A stretch of DNA of 64,000 nt from Echinococcus granulosus (GCF_000524195.1 NW_020170407.1:233772-297771), one strand, 5' to 3'; shown: positions 13,301 through 26,200, counted from the first letter of the stretch. Program-made: numbers and translations. The notes: generated by a model from the letters alone, not told the origin.

Positions 13301-16300
13301 AAAGTTGAAGAATGAGAAAAAAAGACAATCAATAGGTAGACGCATCATAACTAAGTAAAATCCACGATAATTTCATGATTCACATCGCTATGGAGTGCCA
13401 CATCACATTGGCTAAATAAAAGAGATTACACGTGATAAAGGGCAAATTATCCAAATCACAAATCCTGGTTATTTCAAACCGCGCATATCAGTTGCTCACC
13501 GTTTTGCTAGGATCTGCAGAATCATGAGGCGTGAGTTCAGTGGTTAGCCCAGCAGCAGAATCACTGACAGCGAGGTGGCAGTCAGCGGTCGGACAGAAAT
13601 TGCCGGTAAGGCCGAAAAGTAGGCTTTCCTCGTGCCCAACGGATCGCAGTGCGCGCCGAACGTGTTCGTGCGCGGAACGGCGCAACTGAAAGACAGGAAA
13701 AAAGCTTACTTAGGAATGGCACCTAGTCGACCGGTACATCTGACTTTCTGTACTACTTTCTGATGGGTATGATCGAAAACGCCTTCAGTAGTAACTCCAG
13801 CGCTGTATCGGTGGCAACACAGTAGCCTATGATCGAAATCATACACTACTCACTAAGAATAATACCGCTTGCGACCATGCTTTAAGAAAGGCTTACATCT
13901 CAACGGGTTGGTTGATTGAACCGGTGAAAGATCGTAAAATAGATGGATAAGACGTGATGAGATCCGCTGCTAACACCATTAGTAATCTAGAGACATCAAA
14001 CCCCGATTTTTTACAAGTACCGGGATAGCATTTCACTAAGAAAGAAGGTCTCCAGGAAATGAGTTTATCCTGCATTTTTGTTTTGGGGCAAATTTGACAA
14101 GAGCTACGTTGATACCACGAGCACCTCACTCAAGCCTCGCCACTCCGACCCAACCTATTTTCTCAGTAACTAATCCTCAAACCCGAACCTAACCACTTTT
14201 TCTGATAAAATTAGACTTTTAACCTACTTTTTTGCAAGGAAAAATTAGCGAAAGGTCAACGAAGAGCAGAAAAAAACGGATGAAAGCCGAGTAGAAGGAA
14301 AACAATACCGCCTACTCAATGGGATTTCAGTAAAAAAGTGTTCAAACTCACCAGCAATTGGAGTCGTAGTTCTCCCCTTCCACCCAGACCCGAAACGAGG
14401 ATGTTCAACTCAGGCACGTGGAAACAACACACAGCACCACTACCACTACCTCCATCACATAGAGAAAGCACACTACTGGCAGCAGCATCATTGTTGGAGA
14501 AAGCTGGTGATCGATCGCGGTCGGAGATGAGAGGAAAGGCGTCGTTACAGGCCCGACTCAAGGTGAGAAGGAGCCGCAGGGGATGCCGAGTGGCCCATGT
14601 AACCTCGTTGGGGTGACGAAGGATGAGAGCTATGAGAAAAGGAGGGGTGGGGAGGAGGCAAAGGAGATCTGTGAGGCTCTCGGCATGTGGTGGACTGGCA
14701 TGGACGTAAAGGAAATCACAGCACGCGCCATCGAACCATGTTGAAGATGACAATTGCTGCTGTCTCTGTTGTTGGCCAGTAAATGGATTGGGAAGCAGGA
14801 GACAGAAGCCCTCGTCAAGAGGAGGGACGAAGGCGGTGTTATTAGTAGTAGTGGGTCTCATGGGAGCTAAAATAAAGGTGGTATGAGGGATGCAGAGTAG
14901 GAAGTACCGGATATCCACATGTAATGAGTGAAACAAGGATTGAGTGATCAGTCACTCACTTCGAAAATCCGAACACCAAGGGGAAAACGCGAGATCGTAG
15001 AGGAGAAAATACTGCACCAGTGCATCAATTGGTGGAATTGTTTCACCCTCTCGTTGTCGAAGTAGAAGACAGACTTCTTCTTGCCCTACAGTGTAGAGAC
15101 CGTGAGAAATGAAACTCCAGATGTCACCACTGACAATGCTGACGAGAACGTGAAGATTCCGGGTCACGGCAAAGGTAACCATGCCTCCATCGGTGGCTAG
15201 AAGATCTCTCACACGATCGTCTGAAGGCTGAGATTCGAGAACTAGCTCTAAATGGGAATGGAACGTATTGTAACAGAACGAAGCTATACATACATAGCTA
15301 AGTCCAGCGTCACACATACGTAACGCGTGTTTGTCGGTTTATGGCAGCTACTAGTCGTACTGCATTGTACCCCAAACAGAATGGATGAATCGTTACCATA
15401 CTAGAGCAGAGAAATACTTGGATTATAATGACCAGTTTTTTTTCGGGAAATCCCAAATGCCAAAGCTTCAAACATGTGTTAGCCAGATCTAATGGATTTC
15501 AGTCACTATCACGGTGGTATGGCGTTTTACCCTCTTGTGAATTACTACGAGAGGATTTCAGGGCAGAAAAAGTTACGATTCCGCCAGCATTTGAAAGAAC
15601 GCTATCGTGACAGGTAGCAAATCTGTTCCAACACCACCACAACTCCCAGTCAGTGCACAGTTCCTGTCTGGGCCAGTCCGTTCCAGTCCAGACAACTTCA
15701 ATCGAGGTGGTAACCAAAGTGCTAGTGATTAACACGGCCCATATACAACACGGTACATGTAGTGGTTATCAAAGTCTCCTGTCAAATAAGCCGTAAAACC
15801 CCAAATGGCATATGTGTACTCGGAGGGAAGCTTTTGAGCACTACACATCACGACGATGGGACGCTCATCCACACAGCAGACATTTGGCTGACAGGCCAAA
15901 GAAGTCCAAAGACGGTCCCAAATGCATGCATTCATCTGCCCACCCGCCTGTCTGTCTGCCATTAACGACCCCGGCAGTGTTAGCTTCATTGTCAGTTCCC
16001 ATATCACCAGCCATCCGGTGATGTTAACATTCAGGGAGTGCATACAACACCAACAGAATTCTGGTCGCATAACCACCCGACGTGTGAAAGTAATAAACGC
16101 AAAAAAAGCTTCACAAGAATTTGTGATTGCGAAAAGTTGGCATACGCATGCTGGGTACCAGCAGACACCAGTTGAACGTACGGAATAAATGCATTAGCAA
16201 GGAAGTATGTGAAGATTAAATGCAGTTTCCACTTTTTCACCTCATACGCAATCTTTTCTTGGTTAGAATTCGAAATGCCATTTTGATTTAACCATTTTCC

Positions 16301-19300
16301 ACAGAGAGGTGTTAATTTAGTCTTCAGAGATGACTCATGGAGCCACAGTTACTTTCCAGTTCGACAGCGTACCAGGAGTGGTTGCAATAACCAAGGGTGG
16401 CCAAGAGGACTTCGATGACGCTGATGGAATGAGGCAGTCGTCCTTCAGCCTGCTGACAACGAGTGATGGAGGCAAGGGACGTCTTTGGGGAATGGTTTGG
16501 GGTGCGACTGACTCCGCCTCGGCGAGCGATTCTAGTGGTGGAACTTGGGTCTGGGATGCAGACATTGCAGCGGGGGCTTCAAGGTAGAAAGAAAGGGAAT
16601 CGCCATCTTGAATGGAGCAAATCCACCCAATTACTTACAGCTTATAATGTTGATTTAGGTGTTTAAAGCCGATCCATCAAAATGATGGGTTGTTGGCGGA
16701 GCAAACGCAACTTATAAAAGTAATTTAAGTGGTTTTCGCAGGACCATCAAAGTTATGAAGCATGCTATTCGATGGAACACGAACTCAGAGTATTAAACAA
16801 AATAAACAATCAAGTAAGAGTAACCTTAGGGGCCGATTTCCGAGATAAGTGCCGTTAGAACCGTTTTAGTAGTAGAGATGATTTACCGCGGTAGAGTTGA
16901 AATAACTAAGAAATTGATGAGGGACCAGCATTCCATTATGAGCCCGGTATTGTGGAGGGAAGGGATGTGAGTGTGTATGTGCGATCAAGGCACAAATTCA
17001 CCGCTGTCGGTGCGTGTGCACAGTAAGGGTAGAAAGTTCACGCCCTTGTAGTCAGCATCAATGAGACATTCTGGCATTACAGGCACAGAGCACTGTACAA
17101 GTCCAGCGAAGACTGAAGGAAATTCTACAGTTGATTCACGGATACTGGTGAAGCTGCGTATTGGGAGTGTTGGATATACCAATCCTCAATCGACTAGTTT
17201 GGTAATACTTTTGTGTCAGACAGGCGCCTAAACAATTGCTAACAGAGACGCACACACACGAGCGCATAGGCATTGATTTACAACACAATCTGCTGTCGTG
17301 AGGATGCTTTCAACTGTCATTCACAATTCCCCGCGGTTACGCCATTCAAGCCAAAACAGCCGACATAAAAGGCTAGACACCCACCAAACATACAAAGAAG
17401 CCACCACAAGCTCAAAGGTCTATATCAGGTGACCAAAAAATGGTATTTCATTAATTGTGCATGCCTTATTAAATACAGATATGGATCGGTCTACTGGCGC
17501 AGCGCTCCTTATTCTCCTCTCCCTCTCTCAACTGATTCACACCTACTTTGGACCATCATCTTACGTTTTAGCAGAATAGATTAACTCGGCTTCAAAGCTG
17601 CAGGAGTTTCTTGTGTAGCAAAAAAAGGGCGGTTGCTTTGCTTGTAGCCTACCACGGACAAAACCATTCACCATGAATTTCTTGCTGAAGGCTAGACTGT
17701 GCAATCACACTCGAAACAGAATAGACGGTCAGCAAACAAAAGAGACCAAACCGGATGTGGAAAGAAAATTAAATCTCAGAAATCATTCTTATCGAATAGA
17801 AAATCTGTCAAAATGAACTATTTGAAGTAGGAGATAGAGTAAGGCTCAAGTTTGACAAAAACTTCCAAACCCGCTAGCAAACATTTCAAGAGAACGAAGA
17901 AAATACTTAAAGCGCTCACTACAGGGATTAAATAGTAAAATCAACTACTACAGCCCAGCCTTTTTGCGGCCCTAACATATAAGATTCACTGTCATTTCAA
18001 AAAACCGAGAAAAAAGTATTTCTCTTCAGACTAGGAAAATCCCACCTCAACAGTTTTAAGCTCAACTGATGCCGGACTCATTTTAACTAATCAACGCGAG
18101 GAGAGGTTGTAATACAAGGCCAACAAACGTAAACAGCCTGTTTGGCCTTACACGACTCCACGGTGATGGTAGGAGGTGAACAAGCCTGAGCAGGTGGGCT
18201 CCCGAACATTTGGTGGAAGCACTGAATACACACTCGATGAAGACGAGCTTTGTTGCTACCGTCACTGGTGGCAATCGAACCAGAAACTAGTCGAAGAAGG
18301 CTGCCCTCGGGGGAGGAGTAGGCGGAGGAATGTGAGAAGGAGGGAGGGAGGGGGACTCGATGGGGCGTGCAAGTGGCACAGAGTAGGCGACCACAAGTGC
18401 GACAGTGATGACGCCGTCGCATCATCGTAAAACGCGAGTTGCAAGCCACGCACACCGTCGAGCTGGTGTCAGCAGCCCATTCGGGGGGGTTGAGAGAGGG
18501 GGGAATCGATTGGGGCCGTACTGATGATGATGTCGACGGTAACGACGGCGACGTCCGGTGTCTCTCGTTTGATACGGCTATTGCGCTCTCGTCTCCGTTT
18601 TCATCTAAGGGCAAGTCACAAAGACCAAATAATTTTCCTCCATTCGACTTGACCTCCTGATTCGTACGACTTATAAGGCTTTTAGGGATAAATCACATTT
18701 GAAAAGTGAATCAGGTGCTACTGAATAACTACTTCTTCCTTTTTTGTATGAAAGACAATAATCCAGGAGGGGAGTGGGGTACCACTGAAATGACGACAGT
18801 GATGTCGGAAGGATAAAAACAAAGTACGGCTGCACGAGATGACATATGACATGTGCTCGCTATAGAGCATTACCAAACCAGGCGAAAATTGACAAGTAAA
18901 TCCTAACAAGTATGACGATTGTTGCGAAATTGAATGTCCTCGGGCTCCTGTTTTGCGAGTGGCCTTACTACACAGATGGCGGAAGAGCACAGAGAATGAT
19001 CAAGCGAGTTGGGCCTTGATGAGGTGCGCGAGTGAAAGCTTACTTATTACCTAATGCGCAGATGCTACTAGACGCGTAAATCACCCCAAATTCGCGAGTT
19101 GACATACGCGGAAGGGCGCCAGGCACCTCCACAGTCGTGCCAACGGTCGAAGTGCTGCTTTGAACGACTGACGACAAATAGAGTGCAGTATTTTGAGGAT
19201 CTACCGGTGCTCTAGGCGGCTCCCCGAGACTTTCCATTGTGAATGGGAAGAGGTTATGGAAAAAGCCTAAAAAAGAAAACCAACTAATAACAAGTTCTGG

Positions 19301-22293
19301 AATCCTTCATCAAAAACGATTTTACCTAAGTCAGTTTACAACTTCTGAATGAAAATGGAGATGACTAAGTGTCTATGATTTGAGAAGCGACGTTTTGAGG
19401 CAATTTAGAAAGCAGCAAGACTTAAAGTGGTCACCAGTTCAGGAAAACCTGCAACACATAAAAGCCAGATATTCATTGCCAAATAAAATGTGGAAAGCAT
19501 TTAGGCCAAGCCAGCACCTTTTCTCCCTTCTGCTACATTTGTTCCCTTATCGAATCATTTAGCCAACACTTCGGCGCCTTAAAGATGGAAAATTTTGTTC
19601 GCGTGGCTCAACCGGCCGCGACCAGTCAGCTACGCCTCGTCATTAGTGATGTTACTCTGGACAGGAGCACTACCTCCCTGAAATCGCAAATATTCGTAAA
19701 TTACTTTTCGGGGAGATTTGTCCATACTTTGTGCAATTTTTTTACGCAGCAGATAGCTTTTCACCTGAAATCGGACAGTAGTCCTACCCGTCGGCTAAGT
19801 TTTTAGAGAAATTAATGCAATGCTGTAGGGTGTCGAGACGTTTACATTACCTAAGGTATGTGTTGACGATGCCATCACCACACCGTATTATCTGAAGGCC
19901 TTCGTTCGTAAAAGACTTCAGAATTGGCCTCCTTCGTATGTCCACATTAGCCATCATCTGAATCGAACTGACTCAAGAGATTTGCGCTAGCTAGGATACC
20001 CTCAAGATACATCACTGCATATAATGCTACCACCGTGGTCGTAAATGCAAGTTCTGCCACTAAGCTAATGCAGGTGGCTCAAAGCACTAACGATATGAAG
20101 AAAGAAGTGGCAGAAGAAATTGGCGAATACATTCATATCAAAATATGTGCGAATGAGTCGCAGCAAGATTTGAAGAGATGACTGTTCCATGAAAGTGGAA
20201 TGCTATAGAACACCGGATTCTCAAGGATGGCTTCATTGCAATTATAAACTCTTTGATTAACTTAAATCTATCAAAGTAGGCGCGATGTCACAATTTTTCA
20301 ACCAGTAAAAAAAATCAAACCAATTTGCAAACACTGGACTGAATATATGGATTTACGAGGTCATATGTTCACAGTGCGCTGTGGTATAGTTCTTTTTTAT
20401 TAATAAATCTTATACTTTATGCATGTTCATACCTATCTCCCTTTTCTGGATTGTAAAAAATTGCTACAATTATGATAACGAGCCGTGTTGAGAACCGAGG
20501 TCCAGGCGCTTACACTTAAGCCTAGGCATTCATTTTACTTAACCATAGGGTACTATAACAACCAACTCATATACAGTCTCTTCCGTTTCCGCAAATTGCC
20601 CTCAGAGCCCCTTTTTCAGTTATTATGATCGTGGCGCTCTGTAACCGCCACATCAAAATAACCACTTTCGAACTTGATAGTACACTGGGGGAGAAATTGA
20701 CCCCACGCTGAAAACACACGGACGAAGGTAAAATCGTGTTCCAGATGCACACTCTCGGCTCGGAGTGAGAGAACGCTGTACCTCCATGACTGGTTCAGTT
20801 TAAGTACAAAGTTAGCAGTCATTACTTTCCACTCTGCGTGCCAAGTGATCGAATCGCCTGGTAAGTAGTCATATGATATGACTAGACACTGATAATTGCT
20901 ACCACATTTCCCAACATTAGCACTAATAACAGAAGCACAAAAACGCGCCAACTCTTTGAGTCTGTACGATATGTTTCTCGACAATCTGATTCATACAACG
21001 CTAACCGGTTTCCACATGTAACATAAACTGGAGAATGAGCCAAAAAAGTTGGATGAAGCTACAATAACAATAAAAATAATTAGTACTCCACAATCTTAGC
21101 AGCGATCGAAAAGTTTGGTAAAGCACCCACAACATTTAAACGAAAAAGTGAAACCGATTTCTCACCACATCGCCTTATGGCATCCTAATCATTCCACAAT
21201 TGTATCTGCTTGTATGACCTAGGTTAGCTGATAAACTTACAACGAGTAGGATTTTTACAAACACGAATGAACGCTCAGGTTGTATCAACTAATACAAAGA
21301 AGGCCGAAACGTTAATCAGCATAGTGAAATTAAAAACGGAAAAAAGGATAGCAAGTACCTTCATTGACGTTTACGACTTCAGCAGGAGGCGAACTATCAC
21401 AAACCGTCTCCGAGACGGTTCCCTGGACGATTTCGGTTTCAGTTCCAGAAATCCGAAGATCTTTCGGGACTGAACTTCTAGGGCAATGTGAAGACTCCTT
21501 CGGTTGATTCATAGAAGAGTTCGGATCGATTGAAAGGATATGGGAAAAGGTAGCATCTTCGAGGGTAAAAGTCCGCCGTTCAAGGTCGACTGAGGTGCCA
21601 AGTTCTGCAGTGTTAGAATCTTCAACAGGGATATTTAGGTTCATTAGATTCGCGTGAGAGTACTCCTTGGGTTGTGGTGCTATTTTGCGATTAGCAGATC
21701 TAGATTTCTTAAAAGGAGCCTCACATTTCCCCGTGGGTTCAACTGGAATTTTTTGACCCAACGAACCCAGTTTTCTTGAAATTACTTTGATAGAATTTGG
21801 TTCATCTAATGGTTTGGAATGGACGAAGTTAACATCGATGAGAGAATAATTACCGTCAGCATTTGGTTTTGCTTGGTTGACAGTAACGCATTGCTTAACG
21901 GATCTTTTAGAGGCTAAAAAGAGTTAAAAACAAATCAGATAACTGTTTTTCATGGAGGTTAAAGAGGAAAAAAAAGGAAGGACAGGGAACTAAACACATG
22001 GGAAAGCAAAACAGGTCAAAGGGTTTATTAAACTATGAGACAGTTAGTACCTAGTAGACGAAGTCTTGCGCAAAATAAAATGGTGAATAGCAATAGCTAA
22101 GTAACAACCGCTACTCAGTTTTGGAATCCAGAAATAAGATAAATTTACAAGAGAAAACTTGCACAATCGGTTGAAGTGGGAACAGATATTTCCAAGAACA
22201 CAGGCAACTTGATTAATTTAGAATAGACCGATAACCTGATTCCAGTTTTTGGAAATCATCAAGCAGCTTATCGAGATCCACGAGACGACTCAT
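4306..22293 (-). CDS. ZFYVE9: SARA/endofin-type FYVE-domain protein (11 exons seen)
   Basis: Predicted early-endosome protein that binds PI3P through its FYVE finger. Exons, 5' to 3' on the minus strand: 22293-22236, 21913-21359, 19266-19051, 18604-18152, 16576-16353, 15245-14960, 14866-14352, 13685-13500, 12688-12431, 12393-12133, 4725-4306. All GT/AG sites and phases agree, giving about 1143 aa. The N-terminus (DLDKLLDDF) resembles the LDKVLDEF start of human SARA. The FYVE finger spans about residues 319-406, with WAAD, RRRHHCR and RVC motifs. The rest matches the SARA/endofin C-terminal domain (YTVGQEE, LPTPPF, VVGASF, GYVNGLDSALIPLL). The N-terminal region is much shorter than in vertebrates, and no Smad-binding RVWFADG-like block was found. 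About 30 residues expected between exons 7 and 8 are missing, so a small exon may be overlooked. ZFYVE9 versus ZFYVE16 is not decided. Confidence 0.9.
7590..7690 (+). repeat. Dispersed repeat R2, copy A
   Basis: Contains TCTGGAAAGCACC, CATGGAAA and GCTTTCACTTTGG. These match, in the same order, CCTGGAAAGCACC, CATGGAAA and GCTTCACTTCGG at 9058-9120. Homology is clear over roughly 70-100 bp only. Confidence 0.6.
8449..8614. repeat. Nested imperfect palindrome with homeodomain-like AT arms
   Basis: The left arm (about 8450-8465) and right arm (about 8594-8610) are AT-only near-inverted copies built from TTAATTAA. Between them, 8500-8546 forms a second, GC-rich imperfect hairpin (GCTGCTGCC... 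/ ...GAAGCAGC) around TGCAATT. The whole lies in non-coding DNA of a long intron. Confidence 0.6.
9030..9130 (+). repeat. Dispersed repeat R2, copy B
   Basis: Direct-orientation partner of the segment at 7590-7690, both within the last intron of the SARA-like gene. Nature unknown. Confidence 0.6.
12394..12430 (-). other. 37-nt intron in the SARA-like gene
   Basis: A GTAGGT donor and CTTCTAG acceptor lie 37 nt apart between two exons that both carry the conserved C-terminal domain. Phase is 0 on each side. The intron length is not a multiple of three, so it must be removed to keep the frame. Confidence 0.85.
15606..16270 (+). repeat. Dispersed repeat R1, copy B (intron of the SARA-like gene)
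   Basis: Second copy of the repeat at 3450-4070, in direct orientation, inside the intron between the exons at 16353 and 15245. Several short ORFs on both strands in this stretch are incidental. Confidence 0.7.
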
Positions 22294-22382
22294 CGGACAA
22301 GGCCGATCCAGGCTCTCTAAGCATCCAACTTCGACAACCCGAATGAGGCGCACTTTTTTAAAGCGGAAAGGCCCACCTGATG
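22294..22382 (-). other. 5' untranslated exon segment with splice acceptor, SARA-like gene
   Basis: A clean acceptor (TCTTACAG) ends at 22383, just upstream of the start codon at 22293. The intervening bases would be 5' UTR. In a flatworm this could be either a cis-spliced upstream exon or a spliced-leader trans-splicing acceptor; the sequence alone does not tell. Confidence 0.4.
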
Positions 22383-22383
22383 C

Positions 22384-23116
22384 TGTAAGATAAATTGACC
22401 GTCATAACGAGTAACATTTCAATAATGATCTTCAAATCATAAAGTGGGCTGCGAGTCGCTTCAGTATTTGGATCGAGTTATATTTAAAACGTAAACTCAC
22501 TTGAGGAGTGTTAATTCTCAGTCATCAGTGAGTTGGTGGATTGGGCCATAATCCCTATCACTAGTGTTTGTGGTTTTTAATTAACAGCAATACCTGATAT
22601 ATTCAAAATACTTATGTACATTCTTTTCGCACTTTGCATTTGGTAGAAATAATTTCAGAGACAATGTTAGCAGTTTTAAATGACCAAAAATTACCAAAAG
22701 ATGTGTGCAGGGTAGCATTAGGCGACTCAAAGGATACCCAACTTTGCTTTCTAACACCCAGCCAATCAGCTGATCATGCGTCTGGACACTAGCAGCGAGA
22801 TTTAGCGCGTTGTATTGCTTTTTGCGTAAGGGACTCTTATTTTTCTGCATTGCGCTGAAATTCTTCTCTCGAAATTTGATCTTTTATAATATTACAAAGG
22901 ATTCTTGTATTTTACATCTGCTTTTCACTTTGTTATGAATGGTACTTTTTCCTCGACTTTGTGATAATGGGCATATTTGCGTTTGTGCCTGTAAACAAGG
23001 GGGATGCTATGACATCTTGAAAACTTACTCGCTAATGGCGTTATTTTTATTCATTGTTGTGGGTTTTTAATTCTTAACTTATCTGCCTGAGAGCTTGAGT
23101 GAGTTTTAGCTGTCAT
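22384..23116. other. Divergent promoter interval between the SARA-like gene and METTL17
   Basis: The two genes point away from each other, with about 1 kb between start codons (22293 minus, 23300 plus). The stretch is AT-rich and carries no ORF with recognisable homology. No TATA-type or other core promoter element could be assigned with confidence. It must hold the promoters of one or both genes unless spliced leaders hide more distant start sites. Confidence 0.5.
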
Positions 23117-23284
23117 ATGGCGTTGCTATACACTTCCAAATTAAGGACGGTGGGCGTCATAGCATATTCTTACATGAAACCAGTTATTCCACTAATTCTA
23201 ATCCTGCTGATTCTTCTGCACATTCTTTTCACGCAGCCTACAAAGAAAGGCAGTTTGCCTAATCCGAGTTCCACTTCATTTTAG
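23117..23284 (+). CDS. Upstream ORF: 55-aa putative single-pass membrane micropeptide
   Basis: An ATG-to-TAG ORF ends 15 nt before the METTL17 start codon and is in the same frame. The peptide has a short basic N-terminal part, a strongly hydrophobic stretch (IPLILILLILLHILF) around residues 30-44, and a polar KKGSLPNPSS tail. I do not recognise a family. It could be a regulatory uORF, the first cistron of a bicistronic transcript, or chance. The hydrophobic block is striking for random sequence, but expression is unproven. Confidence 0.35.
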   Translation: MALLYTSKLRTVGVIAYSYMKPVIPLILILLILLHILFTQPTKKGSLPNPSSTSF

Positions 23285-23299
23285 ACTTCTTAGCCCAAC

Positions 23300-26200
23300 A
23301 TGAAGGCGGCCACATCGGCAACAAAGTACTTCCAAAAAACGGTGTCTGGTACAAAAAAGTACGTTGTGGCCCCAGACTTTCACCAAAAAATGCTCCAACT
23401 AAAACAGTCTACTCCCTCATCCACTTCGGACATCGAAATGCCTTCAAGATTCGCTCTCCGCCGACACGAATACTATCTTACCCTCCCTACCTTAACTCTT
23501 CCTGAACCACTAGATCTAGCTGCCACGGATTGTCTACGAGAATACAGCCTCTTCTCCATCAAGCATCTTAGCCAACTGTCTAGTCGTTTGGTTAACTACC
23601 TCCACGATAGGGAACTCCTTTTTGAGGTTTGGTCACTTTCCTCACTTTGAATTTTTCTTCATTAGGAAGAAATAATTGAGAGGATGAAGCGATCTTGTAA
23701 AGAGCGTACTCAAAATGATGAAGGTAATTCAGGAAAGGCGGATGCAGGAATTGACTTCGCTCTCCAGTATCACACCGGAACTCCGTTTGTTGGCGCCGAA
23801 CGTAGTGAACGAGAGGTCAGGAGGGCTCATCTTTCCGCTTGGAAGTCTTTGGAGTAATTTCGCTTATTCGCTTACTGGTTTTCTTAGGTATACGGAGAAA
23901 AATAGCTTGCTCTATTTGGTTGGACGTCTGGCGCCAAACTTTGCTGTCGCCTGCCGAATTCTCTATGAGCTCCGTAAACGATGTCCCCTCTTTGTACCTT
24001 ACACATTTTTTGACTTCGCGTCGGGACTAGGAACGTACACTTGGTGAGATTTGTTGGTTAACCGATCAATCACAGTGCGTTTGTAACGCTAACGCTTTCT
24101 TTCACATTCAGGGCGGTTAATACCGTGTGGCCAGCGGGTTGCGTTCGTGAGCATCATCTAGTGGAGGCATCAGGACCAATGATGGGGCTCTCTGAGTTCC
24201 TTCTAACTAAAAGAGGGCAAGGTGTCACACCAAATACCACTGTCTTTCCTGGTGTGCGGCATCGCCGATTTATGCCCTCTTCTGCAGTAAGACGGCGATC
24301 TTTACCTTCTTTCCTATTAATTTGTGCCTCAGTTCTGGAACGTGTTTACTTTTAACCAGAACATTCCCATGTTTATGCCGTCTCTAAAGAATTCATTCCT
24401 TTGTCACATTGATTCTCTGCTCACTTTGCCGTGACATTGTGGGGTTTTATTTGAATATTCAGGTGACATTGCATTCGATTCCCCCTTTAACTAGGCTCAT
24501 TGGCTGCGATTAATGTTTTTTTTTACCATCCAGAAGGACTAGCAGTCGTTATTCCCTCTATGTATTTTTAGGCAAATGCTCCAGCTATTGACCGATATCA
24601 GTAGCAAATATGTTAGCTTTAATGTCTTGGTAAAGCAAGGTTATGCGTTCCCTAAATTAGTTACAATAATTCAAATACTAGTTTTTCTTAAAAAATTCCT
24701 ATTTCACGGCGCCTAATTGAGTCGACGAGCTACTTCTTCTCATTTTTACTGGCTTATTTGTAAACTGGACCGAAAACCAAGTAACAGCTTCATGTTATGT
24801 CATATTACGTCGGTGTTTGCACCGAGTGTGCAAAATTCACCCTCGTCGGCACTTATGCCCATTGTGGGGACAAAGTTCCCTTCCGCAGTCATCATTAATG
24901 CGTGTGTCGAAGTGGTGGATGCAGAGCACTGCGGACTCGTAGTCAGCTGCGGTCCTACGAGGAACTAAAAGAGACTTTGAAACAGAAACCAAGTGCAACG
25001 ATTGTTTGTAACAAACCCTAGAAGTTGACTATTCCATGGCACCACAACAACCCACCAGTTAAATCGTTTCCCTAAACACATCGCAACCTTTTGTTCGTAG
25101 GTTTCAGGTGTTAATGCCTTTCAACTTGTATCTTGATCCCTAACTAGAAGTATTTCATTTTTACTAGGTGACCGGTGATTTGGTAATGTCGGGCTATGCT
25201 CTGCTAGAAATGGCTGGGGAGCACGATCGTCGAAGGATTGTGGAGAATCTCTGGTCTCGTACTACCGGTTTCCTCGTTCTCATCGAAGAGGGTACCAAGG
25301 GGGGTCATACTGCTCTGCTTGAGGCTCGAGATTGGTTGGTATGCTAGTCCTTTCTCTCCCTTCCGATTCTATAGTTTCCTATTAGAACTAGGTGGTATTT
25401 ATCTTCTCACGTATGCGAGAATTGTCTAGCTACCGGCACACGGACGCACTTGTCGCCTACTGATATGAGCAGCACTGTCATCTCTGTCTCTTTTTGTGTA
25501 AAATTAGAGGTCCCGGTTTGATTTGAATACATGTAGGGTATGCGGGAACTTTCCTCGTGATCTTTTGTGTCTATGTGAATTTTAACGTTAAGTGAATTAA
25601 AAATTACGAGGCTTTCGTGCAGGCATACGAATATCTGTATAAGTGTGGCGTTGGTTTTGTTGTGTAGTACTTGAGTTACTCATGGAGGCGACAGAAGACG
25701 CGTAAATTTAAGAAGTGCTGCAGAATTAGCAGCACGGGTGCCACTACCAGGGGGTGTCGATTTTGTGGAAAGATTAAAGAGGCTCCTTTGGCTTTATAAT
25801 GGCTCGGTTGAAAGCTTGAATTTAAAGCATTTACCAGTCGGTGAATTTGTTTTTTTTTTTAGCCTTGTGATGAAGATTCAGTTATGTAGGGCAGGAGATA
25901 TTGCCTATTCCTTATTCCCCTCCCTTCATTTCACTTGATTTGAAAGACTACTGGAGACCGAATCGCACCGTCTCCATCTTTGGGTAGAATAGGTTTCAAT
26001 AATTCGTCCCCTTTTTCTCTTCCAGATTCAAAACGGTGGTGCGGATATGCACATTTTCGCTCCAGTGAGTTATTATTTCTTTCCTCTTCAAAGTATTGAC
26101 TGCCAAGAAAACCTTTTTCTCTCCCATATTTTCCTTTCTGTCCAGTGTCCGCACAAATTTGCCTGTAGCAGAGCTGGTATGGGTTGTAAATCCAGCGTAA

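Noticed and set aside
24905..24990. Functional tRNA gene
   Set aside because: Only D-arm and anticodon-like parts are recognisable; no matching acceptor stem or T-arm.
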